A DNA stretch of 52,300 nucleotides from JAODBQ01 sp038213195 (GCA_038213195.1 JBBQTN010000008.1:1-52300), one strand, 5' to 3'; positions 44,127 to 52,300 are shown, numbered from the stretch's first letter. The notes: a model not told the origin generated them from the sequence alone. Translations and numbers: made by a program.

Positions 44127-44873
44127 GTGGCCCGAGTTGATCCGCCCGCCGCGTTGCGCAACACCGCCCTCGACCTGCACGAATGGATCAGCTTCGAAGA
44201 CGACGCGGAGCAGCGGACGTGGGTGTTCGACGCCACGTTCCTGCGCTCCAACTGGCACTGCATCTACGGGGCAGGTTGCAAGGGCGTGCTCGACGATGAC
44301 GCCACCGATCTGCAGCAGGGTTGTTGCAGCTACGGCGCGCACTTCGTCGACGATGCCGACGTCGCCGCGGTCGTCAGCGCGGCGGCGCGGCTGACACCGG
44401 CGCAATGGCAGTTCCACCGGCGCGGCCGGCGCAGCGGGTTCCTCGGCACCGACGGCGACGCCACCACCACCCGCCTCGTCGACGGCGCGTGCATCTTCCT
44501 CAACCGACCCGGGTTCGCGGGCGGCGCCGGCTGCGCGTTGCACGTCGCCGCGCTGCAAGCCGGCGAACGCCCGATCGACTGGAAGCCGGACGTCTGCTGG
44601 CAGCTGCCGCTGCGTCTGGAGAGCACCACCGACGAGCAGGGCTACGTGACGTCGACGCTGCGCGAGTGGAAGCGGCGCGACTGGGGTCCGGGCGGCGAGG
44701 AGTTCCACTGGTGGTGCACCGCCGCGCCGGAGGCGTTCGTCGGCGTCGAGGCGACCTTTCGCACACTGCGCGAGGAGATCGTCGAGCTCATCGGCAAGGC
44801 CGTCTACGAACGCCTCGCAGCGCTGCTCGAACGCCCGCGGTGGGTCCCGCTCCCCCACCCCGCGGTGCGCTGA
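44127..44873 (+). CDS. conserved cysteine-rich protein of unknown function
   Basis: 248 aa. Eight cysteines in small clusters: NWHCIYGAGCKGV, QQGCCSYGAHF, DGACIFLNRPGFAGGAGCALHVAAL, CWQLPL and WWCTAAPEAF. The spacing recalls metal- or Fe-S-binding proteins of the YkgJ/DUF3109 kind, but I cannot confirm the family. No signal peptide or membrane helix, so probably a cytosolic metalloprotein. GTG start with the predicted +1 on its first base. It neighbours typA convergently. Confidence 0.7.
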   Translation: MARVDPPAALRNTALDLHEWISFEDDAEQRTWVFDATFLRSNWHCIYGAGCKGVLDDDATDLQQGCCSYGAHFVDDADVAAVVSAAARLTPAQWQFHRRGRRSGFLGTDGDATTTRLVDGACIFLNRPGFAGGAGCALHVAALQAGERPIDWKPDVCWQLPLRLESTTDEQGYVTSTLREWKRRDWGPGGEEFHWWCTAAPEAFVGVEATFRTLREEIVELIGKAVYERLAALLERPRWVPLPHPAVR

Positions 44874-44916
44874 TCGCCCTGGCCGCCTGGCCCGACGCCG
44901 CCCGCAGGCGGCGTCG

Positions 44917-46749
44917 TCAGTGCAGCTTCTTGAAGGCCTTGCGCCGCTCCTCGAGGGCGAGGTGGCGCTTGCGGATGCGGATCGCCTTGGGGGTCACCTC
45001 GACGAGCTCGTCGTCGTTGATCCACTCGATCGCCGTCTCCAGCGTGTGGATCCGCGGGTTGGGCAGCTTCACCGCATCGTCGTGGCTGTGGGTGCGGATG
45101 TTGTTCTTCTCCTTCGGGCGCACCGCGTTGACGACCATCTCGTCCTCGCGGGCGCACTCCCCGACCACCATGCCCTCGTACAGCTGCTCGCCCGGGGCGA
45201 CGAAGAACTGCCCGCTGAGCTGCAGCTTGTCGAGCGCGTAGCCCGTCGCCTGGCCCATCCTGTCCGAGACCATCGCCCCGCCGCGGGCGTCGGGCATGTC
45301 GCCCGCCCACGGCATCCACCCGAGGTGGTGCTGGTGTAGCAGGGCGGTGCCGCGGGTGGTGGTCATCAGCAGCGAGCGGAACCCGATCAGGCCGCGGCTC
45401 GGGCACTCGAACGTGACGATCGTCCGCCCGGTGTCCCCCGGTTGGAGGTCGACGACGCGGCCCTTGCGCGGGGCGAGCTCCTGGGTGACGGTGCCGACGT
45501 GCTCGTCGGGGACATCGCAGACGCCGCGCTCCTGGGGCTCGAAGCGCTTGCCGTTGACCTCTTTGGTGATCACCTCGGGCCGGCTGACCTGCAGCTCGTA
45601 ACCCTCGCGGCGCATCGCCTCGATCAGCACGGCGTGCTGCAGCTCGCCCCGACCCGCGACCTCGATCACGTCGGGCGAGTCGGTGTTGAACAGCTTGATC
45701 GAGACGTTGCCGAGCAGCTCTCGGTTGAGCCGGTCGACGAGGTGGCGGCTGGTCAGGAACTTGCCGTCCCTGCCGGCGAACGGCGACGTGTTGACGCCGA
45801 ACGTCATCCGCAGCACCGGCTCGTCGACCACCAGCCGGGGCAGGGCGATCGGGTTGTCGAGACTGGCGATCGTGTCGCCGATCTCGACCTCCGGGAACCC
45901 GGCCACGACGAACAGGTCGCCGGCGGAGAGCTGTTCGACCTCGTTGCGGCTGACCCCCTCGAAGGCCATCAGCTGGCTCAACCGGCGGCGCAGCGGGGGC
46001 TGACCCTCGCCGCACTCCTCCTCGAGCAGGGCGACGGTCTCGCCGCGGCGGAGCACGCCGTTGTGCACGCGGCCGATCGCCAGCCGGCCGAGGTACTCGG
46101 AGGCGTCGAGGGTGGTGACCAGCGCCTGCAGCGGGGCGTCGGCGTCACCCTGCGGTTCGGGGATCCGGTCGAGGATCGCATCGAGCAACGGCGACAGGTC
46201 GGCGTCGTCGGCGGGCATGCCGATGCCGAGCATCGCCCGGCCGTCGCGGGCGACGGTCGAGACGACCTCGAAGTCGATGTGGTGGTCGCCCGCATCGAGG
46301 TCGATGAACAGCTGGTAGACCTCGTCGAGCACCTCGTCGGCGCGAGCGTCCTGGCGGTCGACCTTGTTGATGATCACGATCGCCGGGAGGTCGAGCGCCA
46401 GCGCCTTCTGCAGGACGTAGCGGGTCTGCGGCAGCGGCCCCTCCGCGGCGTCGACGAGCAGCAGCACGCCGTCGACCATCGTCAGGGCGCGTTCGACCTC
46501 GCCACCGAAGTCGGCGTGCCCCGGCGTGTCGACGAGGTTGATCTTGACGCCCTTCCAGGTGACCGACGCGGCCTTGGCGAGGATGGTGATGCCGCGCTCA
46601 CGCTCCTGGTCGTTGGAGTCCATGACCCGATCGACGATCGCCTGGTGCGCGGCAAAGGTGCCGGTGGCGCGCAGCAGAGCGTCGACGAGGGTCGTCTTGC
46701 CGTGGTCGACGTGCGCGACCAGGGCGACATTGCGAAGTTTGGTAGCCAT
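44917..46749 (-). CDS. typA: ribosome-associated GTPase TypA/BipA
   Basis: 610 aa, full length. G1 AHVDHGKTT, switch I NDQERERGITILAKAASV, G3 DTPGHADF, G4 NKVDRQDA, followed by EF-G-like domains II, III and V and the BipA-specific C-terminal domain (~490-610). Translational GTPase that helps 50S assembly and stress growth. The promoter was not located; it follows a small acidic gene by 52 bp and may be co-transcribed with it. Confidence 0.97.
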   Translation of the reverse strand: MATKLRNVALVAHVDHGKTTLVDALLRATGTFAAHQAIVDRVMDSNDQERERGITILAKAASVTWKGVKINLVDTPGHADFGGEVERALTMVDGVLLLVDAAEGPLPQTRYVLQKALALDLPAIVIINKVDRQDARADEVLDEVYQLFIDLDAGDHHIDFEVVSTVARDGRAMLGIGMPADDADLSPLLDAILDRIPEPQGDADAPLQALVTTLDASEYLGRLAIGRVHNGVLRRGETVALLEEECGEGQPPLRRRLSQLMAFEGVSRNEVEQLSAGDLFVVAGFPEVEIGDTIASLDNPIALPRLVVDEPVLRMTFGVNTSPFAGRDGKFLTSRHLVDRLNRELLGNVSIKLFNTDSPDVIEVAGRGELQHAVLIEAMRREGYELQVSRPEVITKEVNGKRFEPQERGVCDVPDEHVGTVTQELAPRKGRVVDLQPGDTGRTIVTFECPSRGLIGFRSLLMTTTRGTALLHQHHLGWMPWAGDMPDARGGAMVSDRMGQATGYALDKLQLSGQFFVAPGEQLYEGMVVGECAREDEMVVNAVRPKEKNNIRTHSHDDAVKLPNPRIHTLETAIEWINDDELVEVTPKAIRIRKRHLALEERRKAFKKLH

Positions 46750-46801
46750 AGGTGTGTTGGTCCGCCGGCAAGGCGGGAGCCTCCACAGCGAGCAGTCTCA
46801 A

Positions 46802-47002
46802 TCAGTCGTCGTCGGTTTCGTCATCGTCGGTTTCGTCATCGTCATCGAACGTCACGCCGTACTTCTCGGCGAGCGCGGCGTACTCGTCGTCATCGGAGTG
46901 CTGGCGAGTGCTGGTGGTGCCGATGCCCAGATCGAACGCGCTGGGACCGGACTGCTTGAGCTTCCGCGCTTCTTCGAAGCGGCGGTGACGACCCTTCTTC
47001 AT
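46802..47002 (-). CDS. small protein with basic start and acidic repeat tail
   Basis: 66 aa. N-terminus MKKGRHRRFEEARKLKQS is strongly basic; the C-terminus ends DDDDETDDDETDDD, encoded by two perfect 15-bp units (46811-46825, 46826-46840). The layout (basic start, acidic Tyr/Asp end) resembles actinobacterial DUF3073 proteins, but the match is weak. Tandem DNA repeats keep the frame, so tail length may vary between strains. The 188 bp upstream, to 47190, holds TAGGTT (47022-47017) for this gene and TAACGT for the GH13 gene, and no other feature. Confidence 0.65.
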   Translation of the reverse strand: MKKGRHRRFEEARKLKQSGPSAFDLGIGTTSTRQHSDDDEYAALAEKYGVTFDDDDETDDDETDDD

Positions 47003-47196
47003 GAGAGGGCTCCCGAACCTAGAAAGTTGACATTGGGACAGAGCTTATCGGCTGGTCCGCCGTGAGACCGACCGCCACACGCCGACGAGGCCGAGTGCCG
47101 GGAGGGCCGGGTCTGATCGCAGTGCCGGGCCTAACGTAGCCGCCGGAGCCGGCGCCATGGCGGACAGGCCGCTGGACAGACGGGTGGGAGATGCCG

Positions 47197-48852
47197 ATGG
47201 ACAGGCCTGACGAGCACAACCCGCCGGTCACCTCCGGCGCGCCCGGCCGTCCCTGGTGGCGGGAAGCGGTCGTCTACCAGATCTACCCGCGCTCGTTCGC
47301 CGAGGCGCCGGGGATCGACGGCGTCCGGCGCGGCGTCGGCAACCTGCGCGGGATCATCGCCCAGCTCGACCACCTCAGCTGGCTCGGCGTCGATGAGCTG
47401 TGGCTGTCGCCGATCTTCCGCTCGCCGATGGCCGACTTCGGCTACGACGTCAGCGACTACCGCGCGGTCGACCCGATCTTCGGCACGATCGAGGATCTCG
47501 ACGAGCTGATCGCCGAGGCCCACGCGCGGGGGCTGCGGATCCTGCTCGACTGGGTGCCCAACCACACCAGCGACCAGCACCCGTGGTTCACGGAGAGCCG
47601 CCGGGACCGCACCAACCCGAAGGCCGACTGGTATGTGTGGCGCGACGAGCCGGTCAACAACTGGCTCGCCGCGCTGCCGCGGGGCGAGCGGGCGTGGACG
47701 TTCGACGAGGTGCGCGGGCAGTACCACCTGCGCTGCTTCCTGCCCCAGCAGCCGGACCTCGACTGGGACGTGCCGGAGGTCGAGGAGGCGATGCTCGACA
47801 CCCTGCGGTTCTGGCTCGACCGCGGCGTCGACGGGTTCCGGATGGATGTCGTCCACCTGATCGCGAAGGAGCTGGAACGCAACGACCCGGAGGAAGCGGT
47901 CGCCCGTGGCCGCGACCACGTCACGTTCAACGACGTCGCCGCGGTGCACCCCCGGCTGCGCAGGATCCGCGCCGTGCTGGACGGCTACCCCGGTCAGCGG
48001 GTCAGCGTCGGCGAGGTCTACCTGCTCGACGAGGCGCGGATGGCCGAGTACTACGGGAGCGGCGACGAGCTGCACCTCAGCTTCAACTTCAGGTTCCTGT
48101 GGGCGCCGTTCGAACCACGTCAGCTGAGGGCGCGGATCACCGCGACGGTGGCCTCGCTCGTCCCGCGGGACGCGTGGCCGACGTGGGTGCTGTCCAACCA
48201 CGATGTGACCCGCCACCGCCAGCGCTACGGCGGCGACGAGCAGATCGCGCGGATGGCGGCTGTGCTCCTGCTCACCCTGCCGGGTACGCCGTTCCTGTAC
48301 CAGGGCGAGGAGCTCGGCCTGCTCGACGCCATCGTGGCGCCGGCGCAGGCGGTCGATCCGGGGGGACGCGACGGGCCGCGGGCGCCGATCCCGTGGACCG
48401 CGGCGCCCGACCACGGGTGGGGACCATCGCCGTGGCTGCCGCTGCCCCCCGAGGCCGATGTCCGCAACGTCGCGGCGCAGCTCGCCGCTCCGACGTCGAT
48501 CCTCCACTTCTACCAGCGCCTCCTCGCCCTGCGCCGGGCCAGCCCTGCGCTGCGCAGCGGATCGTTCCGGATGATCGACGGCGCGGCAGACGCCGGGCTG
48601 GCTGCGGCAGACGCCGGGCTGGCTGCCGCAGACGCCGGGCTGGCTGCGGCAGACGCCGACCTGCTGGCGTACATCCGGGAAGCGGCCGGCGAGCGGTGGT
48701 TGATCTCGATCAACCCGACGCGCGTGCCGCGGCCCGCCGGTGACGCCGGACTCGGTGGGACGATCGTGCTCGCCTCCGACCCTGCGCTCGAGGGGCGACG
48801 GCTCGGTGACACGCTGCCGGCGGCCGCGGCGATCGTCGCCCGCCTGCCGTGA
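47197..48852 (+). CDS. GH13 alpha-glucosidase
   Basis: 551 aa from ATG 47197, which has GGGAG at a six-base spacing; ATG 47191 two codons earlier abuts that site. No signal peptide, so cytosolic. (beta/alpha)8 regions: DWVPNHTS, GFRMDVVH with the nucleophile Asp, GEVYLLD with the acid Glu and LSNHD with the third Asp; QGEELGL is typical of oligo-alpha-glucosidases. The C-terminal beta domain carries three perfect AADAGLA repeats plus a degenerate fourth. Substrate (maltose, isomaltose, sucrose or trehalose) cannot be decided. Confidence 0.9.
   Translation: MDRPDEHNPPVTSGAPGRPWWREAVVYQIYPRSFAEAPGIDGVRRGVGNLRGIIAQLDHLSWLGVDELWLSPIFRSPMADFGYDVSDYRAVDPIFGTIEDLDELIAEAHARGLRILLDWVPNHTSDQHPWFTESRRDRTNPKADWYVWRDEPVNNWLAALPRGERAWTFDEVRGQYHLRCFLPQQPDLDWDVPEVEEAMLDTLRFWLDRGVDGFRMDVVHLIAKELERNDPEEAVARGRDHVTFNDVAAVHPRLRRIRAVLDGYPGQRVSVGEVYLLDEARMAEYYGSGDELHLSFNFRFLWAPFEPRQLRARITATVASLVPRDAWPTWVLSNHDVTRHRQRYGGDEQIARMAAVLLLTLPGTPFLYQGEELGLLDAIVAPAQAVDPGGRDGPRAPIPWTAAPDHGWGPSPWLPLPPEADVRNVAAQLAAPTSILHFYQRLLALRRASPALRSGSFRMIDGAADAGLAAADAGLAAADAGLAAADADLLAYIREAAGERWLISINPTRVPRPAGDAGLGGTIVLASDPALEGRRLGDTLPAAAAIVARLP
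48583..48666. repeat. 21-bp in-frame tandem repeat in the GH13 gene
   Basis: Three 21-bp units (48583-48603, 48604-48624, 48625-48645; the third differs at one base) and a diverged fourth (48646-48666) encode AADAGLA three times, then AADADLL. They fall in a loop of the C-terminal beta domain. Confidence 0.95.
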
Positions 48853-48911
48853 CCCGGCCGGCGTGACACGCGCGGTGTGCCCCGCGAAGGCGGCCCCGCC
48901 GACGTGACACC

Positions 48912-49676
48912 ATGGACGCGATGCACAACGTCGTCGCCTTGCTCAACCAGAAGGGCGGTGTCGGCAAGACCAGCGTCACCCTCGGGCTCGCCTCGGCCGC
49001 CGCCGCCGCCGGCCGCCGGGTGCTCGTCGTCGACCTCGATCCGCAGGGTTCGAGCACCTGGGTGCTCGGTCACGATCCGGCGACGGTCGAGGCGTCGATC
49101 GCCGAGGTGCTCGGATCGTTGCCGATCGACGCGGCGATGGTCGCCTCGACGTGGAGCGACGCGGTGTGGCTGGTGCCTGCCTCGATCCGGCTGCACCAGC
49201 ACGAGCGCGGCACGGCCGACCGGCTGCGCACGGTGCTCGGCGGCGTCGGGGCGAAGTTCGACGCCGTCCTGATCGACTGCCCGCCGTCACTGGGCAACCT
49301 CGTCACCAGCGCGCTCGGCGCGGCCAAGCGGGCGTTGATCGTCGTCGAGCCGTCGTCGCTGAGCCTGCGCGGCATCGGCGCCGTTGCCGACGTGATCGAC
49401 GAGTCGTGGGAGTCGCGCAACCCCGACCTCGAGCTGACCGGCGTGATCGTCAACAAGGTCCCGCCGGCCAGTGTCGAAGCGGATCGTCGCTACGACGAAT
49501 TGGCCCGCATCGTCGGGCGCAAGACGATCTGGCAGCCCGTGATCCCACAACGGGTGATCGTCAACCAGGCCATCGGCGAACGCCGGGCGATCCACTCCTA
49601 CGGGGCCCGCAGCGCCGACGTGAGCGCCGCGTTCGACAAGCTGTGGAACCGCTTGCGGCGCACGCTGCGCAGCTGA
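48912..49676 (+). CDS. ParA/Soj-family ATPase, no ParB nearby
   Basis: 254 aa (or from ATG 48921). Deviant Walker A KGGVGKT with the signature lysine (residues ~14-20), VLVVDLDPQGSSTW (A'), VLIDCPPSLGN (Walker B) and IVNKVPP. Such ATPases position DNA or protein cargo. A chromosomal parA normally has parB next to it; here the neighbours are a glucosidase and a propeller, so it is probably an orphan involved in positioning something else. Confidence 0.85.
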   Translation: MDAMHNVVALLNQKGGVGKTSVTLGLASAAAAAGRRVLVVDLDPQGSSTWVLGHDPATVEASIAEVLGSLPIDAAMVASTWSDAVWLVPASIRLHQHERGTADRLRTVLGGVGAKFDAVLIDCPPSLGNLVTSALGAAKRALIVVEPSSLSLRGIGAVADVIDESWESRNPDLELTGVIVNKVPPASVEADRRYDELARIVGRKTIWQPVIPQRVIVNQAIGERRAIHSYGARSADVSAAFDKLWNRLRRTLRS

Positions 49677-49779
49677 CGACGCGCCCGCCAGGCCCCCCAA
49701 CCGGTTCGCAGATGCACCGGGAAGGAACGTTTGATACCGTCATCCCGCCGGGGAGCTCGGCAAGCGGAAAGGGGACCGC

Positions 49780-50766
49780 ATGGCTGACGGCTACGTCATC
49801 GGCATCGGCACGGTCGGCGCGGGGCTGTGGGTCAGCTACGACTCCGGCGAGCGGTGGCGCCACATCCAACGTGGTCCCGCGCCCGAGGGGAACTGCCGTG
49901 CCCTCGCGGTCAGCCCGCACCGACGCGGTGAGATCCTCGCCGCCTCCGATCGGGTCGGCCTGTTCCGGTCGACCGACAACGCCGGCAACTGGGAGCGGAT
50001 CGGCGACGACTTCGACACCGACATCTGGTCGATCGCCTACGACCCGAGCGACGATCAGCGGCTCTTCGTCGGGACGTCTCCCGGGATCGCTCGATCGACC
50101 GACGGTGGCGCGACGTTCCAGCCGCTGCAGACGTCGATCAGCGACACGTGTCCGATCGGGGTGTCGCGTACGACCAACGTCGTCGTCGACCCGATCGACC
50201 CCGCGACGGTGTGGGCGTCCGTCGAGGTCGACGGACTGCATCGCTCGACCGATGGCGGCGAGACGTGGGCGTCGCTCGGGCGTCTCGGTCCTTCCGAGTT
50301 CTACAACGATGTGCACGGGCTGGCGCTGCGCCGCACCGACGATGGCACGGAGGTGCTGGTATCGACCCCATTCGGGTTCGGACGCACGAAGGCCGGCGCG
50401 ACGACCTTCGACTGGCACGCGTTCGAGCCGTTCGAAGGTGCGAAGACCCAGTACGGCTACTCCCGCTGCGTGCTCGCACCGTCGAAGGAGACCGTCGTGG
50501 TGTGCGTCGGCGACTACGTGCCCGGCCGCATCGGAGCACTCGAGATCAGCCGCGACGGTGGGGCGACGTGGAGCCGCGACCCGCTGCCGACCACACCGAA
50601 CTCGACGATGTACTGGCTGGCGACGCACCCCGCCCTCGCCGGCACGATCGTCGCGACGTCGCTGTTCGGTCAGGTCTACGTGTCAGACGACGACGCGGCG
50701 AGCTGGCGCAAGCTCGACCGCGAGTTCGGCGAGATCCGCGCGATCTCCCTCACACCAGCGTCCTGA
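49780..50766 (+). CDS. seven-bladed Asp-box (BNR) beta-propeller protein, cytosolic
   Basis: 328 aa from ATG 49780 with GGAAAGGGG upstream. Six clear Asp boxes S-x-D-x-x-x-x-W/F start at residues 19, 64, 106, 156, 257 and 302, and a degenerate one lies at ~202, spaced 42-55 apart, which gives seven blades. Proteins of this type include sialidases and the photosystem-assembly factor HCF136; here no signal peptide is seen. Catalytic residues of sialidases were not recognised, so a binding or scaffolding role is likelier. It precedes the pilin-like gene. Confidence 0.8.
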   Translation: MADGYVIGIGTVGAGLWVSYDSGERWRHIQRGPAPEGNCRALAVSPHRRGEILAASDRVGLFRSTDNAGNWERIGDDFDTDIWSIAYDPSDDQRLFVGTSPGIARSTDGGATFQPLQTSISDTCPIGVSRTTNVVVDPIDPATVWASVEVDGLHRSTDGGETWASLGRLGPSEFYNDVHGLALRRTDDGTEVLVSTPFGFGRTKAGATTFDWHAFEPFEGAKTQYGYSRCVLAPSKETVVVCVGDYVPGRIGALEISRDGGATWSRDPLPTTPNSTMYWLATHPALAGTIVATSLFGQVYVSDDDAASWRKLDREFGEIRAISLTPAS

Positions 50767-50943
50767 GACGCACCCGCCACGGGCGGTTCGCACCGGGTCC
50801 GGTGCCGTCGCGCCACGGACCGTCGCCGATCTTGACCAGATCTTGCGGTCCAGCGGATCGAGAACCGCGAGCCGGGCGCCGATGAACGATCCGAGCGCGG
50901 ATCAGGAACAGGCGGGGCGCCCCCGCCGACCCGGGAGAACTTC
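50767..50943. other. propeller-pilin intergenic region with nested hairpin
   Basis: GGACCG (50817-50822) pairs with CGGTCC (50846-50851); inside it GATCT (50828-50832) pairs with AGATC (50838-50842). It may end the propeller transcript or shape the pilin leader. GGGAG seven bases before ATG 50944 is a good ribosome-binding site. No riboswitch recognised. Confidence 0.35.
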
Positions 50944-52041
50944 ATGGACCAGCGCGTGCCGACCATCGATCACCGGCGCGGTGACGACGGTTTCACCCTC
51001 GTCGAGATCCTGATCGCGATCGTCCTCATCGGCATCCTCTCCGCAGTCGCTGTTCTCGGCATCGGCAGCCTGGTCGGCAAGGCCAAAGCCACCGCCTGCA
51101 CCGCCGAACGCGACGCACTGACCACCGCAGTCACGGCCTACTTCGCCGTCAACAGTGTCGACACGATCCCCTCCGACTCGGGCGTCACCCCGATGGACAC
51201 CATCCGCCTCGCCGGACTGATCAGCGAGAACTCGAAGATGTACACCATCCGATCAGACGGCGCACTCATCGCGATCAAGGGCAACGCCAACCACTGCGCG
51301 ACGGTGCAGTCGACGGCGCCGTCCGGTGCCGACCAGACCGGGACCAACCCTTCTGGCACCGACCCGTCTGCCACCGACCCGTCAGGCACGAACCCGTTCG
51401 GGACCGACCCGTCAGGCACGAACCCGCCCAAGAAGACGGCCAAGCCCTCCCCGTTCCTCACTGCGCCGGGCGACTTCGCCGCAACCGGCGGCGACGCGCA
51501 GGCGACGTTCACGTGGACCGCAACGACCTCATATGGGTACGGCGCGATCGCGTACTACCAGGTCACCAACAACGTCGGCGACTCCTGCCGAGTGCCGTCG
51601 GGGACGCTGACGTGCACCATCACCGGCCTCCAGAACGGCACCAAGTACCGCTTCTTCGTGTCGGTGGACATGGATTCCGACACGACCTCGGGCGGAACGT
51701 TCCTGTTCGTCACTCCCGATCCGGTCAGCCCCGTCGTGGCCCCTGCGACGTACCTCAACGGCCCCACGAACGTGCATGCCGTCGTCGGCGACGCGACGGC
51801 GACGCTCACCTGGGACGCATCGACGAACGACGGCGGCTACCCCATCGCGCAGTACACGATCGTCGACGACAACGGCAACCCGTTCACGACGTGCCACGTG
51901 TTGCCGACCCAGCCGCTGACCTGCACCCTCACCGGCCTCACGAACGCAACGGCCTACAACTTCGCCGTCTCGGTGACCAACCAGCCCGGCGACCAGGCCT
52001 CCAGCGAGGGCGTTGCGGTCACCCCCCAGGCGGCCGGCTGA
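50944..52041 (+). CDS. type IV pilin-like protein with two fibronectin type III domains
   Basis: 365 aa. A class III signal, GDDG|FTLVEILIAIVLIGILSAVAVLGIG, has the cleavage after Gly16, Phe at +1 and Glu at +5, so it is a prepilin processed by PilD-type peptidase. A short pilin globular part (~45-125) is followed by a linker of six GTxPS-type repeats (133-162) and two FN3 domains (~173-262 and ~268-362), each with a Cys pair (SCRVPSGTLTC, TCHVLPTQPLTC) able to form a disulfide. FN3 domains would project from the pilus. No other pilus gene is in view. Confidence 0.85.
   Translation: MDQRVPTIDHRRGDDGFTLVEILIAIVLIGILSAVAVLGIGSLVGKAKATACTAERDALTTAVTAYFAVNSVDTIPSDSGVTPMDTIRLAGLISENSKMYTIRSDGALIAIKGNANHCATVQSTAPSGADQTGTNPSGTDPSATDPSGTNPFGTDPSGTNPPKKTAKPSPFLTAPGDFAATGGDAQATFTWTATTSYGYGAIAYYQVTNNVGDSCRVPSGTLTCTITGLQNGTKYRFFVSVDMDSDTTSGGTFLFVTPDPVSPVVAPATYLNGPTNVHAVVGDATATLTWDASTNDGGYPIAQYTIVDDNGNPFTTCHVLPTQPLTCTLTGLTNATAYNFAVSVTNQPGDQASSEGVAVTPQAAG
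51340..51429. repeat. six 15-bp repeats encoding the Thr/Pro linker of the pilin-like protein
   Basis: Six 15-bp units keep the frame and encode GTNPS, GTDPS, ATDPS, GTNPF, GTDPS, GTNPP. The units are similar, not identical. Confidence 0.9.
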
Positions 52042-52061
52042 GCCCATCTCGCTCCCCGGGG

Positions 52062-52127
52062 CGGGGGCGAGCCCCCGGTGGCCCAGGCATACAGCGACGC
52101 CGTTCCCGGGGGGTGGTGGTCACCCCC
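52062..52127. terminator. two hairpins between convergent genes
   Basis: CGGGGG/CCCCCG (52062-52077, loop CGAG) and GGGGGTG/CACCCCC (52109-52127, 5-nt loop). They lie between the pilin-like gene stop and the stop of the minus-strand gene at the window end, so they probably terminate both. No T-tract. Confidence 0.6.
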
Positions 52128-52170
52128 TCACGCCCCCACATGAGCCCTCGCCGAGAACTCAGCCGCCGGG

Positions 52171-52300
52171 TCAGGCGTCGGTCAGCCGGAGCCCACCGCG
52201 TCCGTCGAAGGCCAGCCCGGCGCGTCCGGTGACGAGGCGGACCACGTCGTCGCCGAGCAGTTCCGCGCGCCATCCCGTGCTGAGCTTGGCGTCTTCGTCT
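52171..52300 (-). CDS. 3' end of an unrecognised gene, truncated by the window edge
   Basis: A frame entering from the right edge reads DEDAKLSTGWRAELLGDDVV, then RLVTGRAGLAFDGRG and ends GLRLTDA at TGA 52173-52171. Composition is normal for coding DNA here. The GWRAELLGDD segment looks like a protein C-terminus but is too short to identify. It is convergent with the pilin-like gene. Confidence 0.55.
   Translation of the reverse strand, partial: DEDAKLSTGWRAELLGDDVVRLVTGRAGLAFDGRGGLRLTDA

Noticed and set aside
47027..47032. Perfect -35 hexamer TTGACA on the plus strand
   Set aside because: No matching -10 at 16-18 bp; the GH13 promoter more likely uses TAACGT further downstream.
48583..48666. 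CRISPR-like array
   Set aside because: Units are contiguous, in frame and without spacers.

Overview
The window is GC-rich, densely packed chromosomal DNA from an actinomycete. A mycobacterial-type integration host factor sits in the order pyrD / mihF-gmk-rpoZ-coaBC-metK-priA, the PriA has lost its helicase motif, and infC-rpmI-rplT lies beside a DUF1844 gene. Together these point to Actinomycetota. Gene content and order look like Acidimicrobiia (Ilumatobacter-like), but that placement is inference. I see no tRNA, rRNA, CRISPR array, prophage or complete insertion sequence. This is core chromosome, with some accessory character near the right end.

Layout. 1-4595 (minus): arginine operon argC-argB-argD-argF-argR plus the first codons of a further gene; argJ is not in it. 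4691-6155 (plus): an AlgH/YqgE protein and a SCO6745-like protein. 6206-11971 (minus): pheS-pheT, a TrmH-type methyltransferase, rplT, rpmI, infC. 12216-12647 (plus): DUF1844 gene. 12619-17218 (minus): def-fmt-rsmB-mog-hisG, then a small cold-shock-like protein and an alkyltransferase-like protein. 17240-17854 (plus): a small methyltransferase. 17918-29278 (minus): carA-carB-pyrD, a 44-codon ORF, mihF, gmk, rpoZ, coaBC, metK, priA. 29534-32327 (plus): GT2 and GT-C glycosyltransferases. 32288-34968 (minus): aroQ, an M24 peptidase, efp, nusB. 35028-35459 (plus): a membrane-anchored small protein. 35476-44093 (minus): alaS-ruvX-mltG-aroE and aroC-aroK-aroB-GNAT. The right end holds a Cys-rich protein, typA, a small acidic protein, a GH13 glucosidase, an orphan ParA, a seven-bladed Asp-box propeller, a pilin-like protein with two FN3 domains, and the 3' end of an unrecognised gene.

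How the genes work together. Arginine and pyrimidine supply share carbamoyl phosphate. argC and carA have the same promoter design: two ARG-box-like sites, 20 bp centre to centre, covering the -35 and -10. The repressor gene argR is in the argC operon. Between the carA promoter and carA is a 20-codon ORF that begins at the predicted transcript start, ends in arginine codons and overlaps carA by four bases. A similar leaderless short ORF precedes pheS. At least eleven starts in the window have a TAnnnT box placed so that transcription would begin 0-3 nt before the start codon, so leaderless mRNAs appear common. Most operon neighbours overlap by ATGA, GTGA or TGATG.

Other oddities are a probable AUA start codon for infC, a repeat family forming N-terminal tails of several proteins, and in-frame tandem repeats in a glucosidase, a pilin linker and a small acidic protein.
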